From Clostridiales bacterium (GTDB lineage: Bacteria > Bacillota > Clostridia > Lachnospirales > Cellulosilyticaceae), in assembly GCA_019418225.1 (NCBI GenBank), contig DYCF01000001.1, positions 107,802 to 171,801 of the forward strand: a stretch of DNA of 64,000 bases, given 5' to 3'. The notes under the pieces are model-generated. The model searched no databases, was not told the DNA's origin, and saw only the letters and a list, made by a program, of their open reading frames with translations. A program made the position numbers and the translations under genes. Positions 63,473 through 64,000 of the stretch are shown piece by piece (position 1 is the first letter of the stretch; each line of letters starts with the position of its first letter).

Positions 63473-64000
63473 TTGGCGAAGAAAGAATGCATACTGATTA
63501 ATGACATAAGAATGCTAAGTACAATGGGTTATAATCATTTAAAGCTTGCTAAGAAACGTAAGGAGTATGCGTATGGTAATAAGAATCATCCTGTACGTGA
63601 AAGTAGAGAAGAAGTTTATAAGCTTACTAAACATTTAGCTAATCGTATGATTAAAGCAGCCAGAATGGATTTACAAGTAATAGGTAGAGAAAACTTGCCT
63701 AAAGAAGGTCCTGTACTTTATGTTGCAAATCATAAGAGCATTTTTGATATTGTTGTGCTTGTAAGTACAATAGAGGATCCTTGTATATTTTTAGCTAAAA
63801 AAGAAGTATCTAAGATGCAGATGGTTAAGACATGGTTTGCAGCCCTTGGTGCAATTTATATTGACCGCGAAGATAAAAGGCAGGCTATGGAGAGTATTGT
63901 AAAAGGAGTTAATGAACTTAAGTCAGGACAGTCAATGGTGGTTTTCCCAGAAGGAACAAGGGTATCAGGTGATGAAATTAAAGAATTTAAAGGTGGATGC
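63473..64000 (+). CDS. plsC: 1-acyl-glycerol-3-phosphate acyltransferase (PlsC-like), partial
   Basis: The first 176 residues of a PlsC/LPLAT-family protein; the rest lies beyond the window. Motif I NHKSIFD (NHx4D) near residue 92 and motif III FPEGTRVSGDE near 160 are intact, and GAIYIDRE is motif II. The ~70-residue basic N-terminal extension before the motif is longer than usual. I chose TTG 63473 because AGGTGAGG is 5 nt upstream and overlaps the pncB stop; the first in-frame ATG would lack a site. Confidence 0.85.
   Translation, partial: MAKKECILINDIRMLSTMGYNHLKLAKKRKEYAYGNKNHPVRESREEVYKLTKHLANRMIKAARMDLQVIGRENLPKEGPVLYVANHKSIFDIVVLVSTIEDPCIFLAKKEVSKMQMVKTWFAALGAIYIDREDKRQAMESIVKGVNELKSGQSMVVFPEGTRVSGDEIKEFKGGC

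Noticed and set aside
1..64000. tRNA, rRNA, prophage or insertion-sequence transposase genes
   Set aside because: None was recognised on either strand when reading by eye; a tRNAscan or Infernal run could still reveal small RNAs.

Overview
The window is AT-rich, low-GC Firmicutes DNA. AAGGAGG-type ribosome binding sites, an AbrB-type transition-state regulator, spmA/spmB, a T-box ahead of ileS and many GTG/TTG starts point to an endospore-forming anaerobic clostridium. Two secreted GH74 xyloglucanases built as GH74-X2(n)-CBM3, without dockerins, suggest a non-cellulosomal plant-polysaccharide degrader such as Cellulosilyticum or a related Lachnospirales member. That genus guess is inference from protein architecture only.

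Layout. 1-2.15 kb (minus): 5' part of a very large Ser/Asp/Asn/Cys low-complexity repeat protein that runs off the left edge. 2.3-7.4 kb: YkvI-type transporter, a DUF4358 lipoprotein/MBOAT/DHHW exopolysaccharide-acylation cassette and a MORN-repeat protein. 7.5-9.4 kb: spmA-spmB, a polypurine spacer and an AbrB-family regulator. 9.6-17.3 kb: RelA/SpoT-like protein, a receiver-only response regulator with a YesM-type kinase and a membrane-anchored solute-binding protein, then an aconitase-family hydratase and a small membrane protein. 17.3-25.9 kb (minus): zinc phospholipase C-like protein, TagO/WecA-type transferase, upp, rpiB, Sua5, a Usp/KdpD-like protein and glycogen phosphorylase. 26.4-31.4 kb: a sulfur module (rhodanese, CoA-disulfide reductase-rhodanese fusion, split YeeE/YedE transporter), a Crp/Fnr regulator and a divergent ferredoxin/NapH-like pair. 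31.5-39.4 kb: M18 aminopeptidase, PIB-type metal ATPase, O-acetylhomoserine sulfhydrylase, a 51-aa protein and CorA. 39.5-51.4 kb: a GH13 amylase with four CBM26-like modules and the two GH74 enzymes. 51.6-64 kb: an Amt-PII fusion, IleRS with T-box, a chemoreceptor with a solute-binding lipoprotein, an EamA transporter, nicotinate phosphoribosyltransferase and a partial PlsC.

How genes work together. The clearest candidate for a coherent, poorly described system is the sulfur module: the same 15-bp dyad (TGTRAC-N3-GTYACA) lies at about -41 of the rhodanese operon promoter and beside the Crp/Fnr gene and its divergent ferredoxin operon. Two solute-binding proteins sit with signalling genes (kinase/receiver; chemoreceptor) and not with ABC permeases, which suggests ligand sensing. 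Non-coding structure is rich: a dispersed nested-palindrome repeat (four E units, two A units), a 255-bp element with long inverted ends, a long hairpin between upp and tagO, and several 13-14 bp tandem duplications at or just after stop codons. All domain assignments are from reading the sequence; no database search was run.
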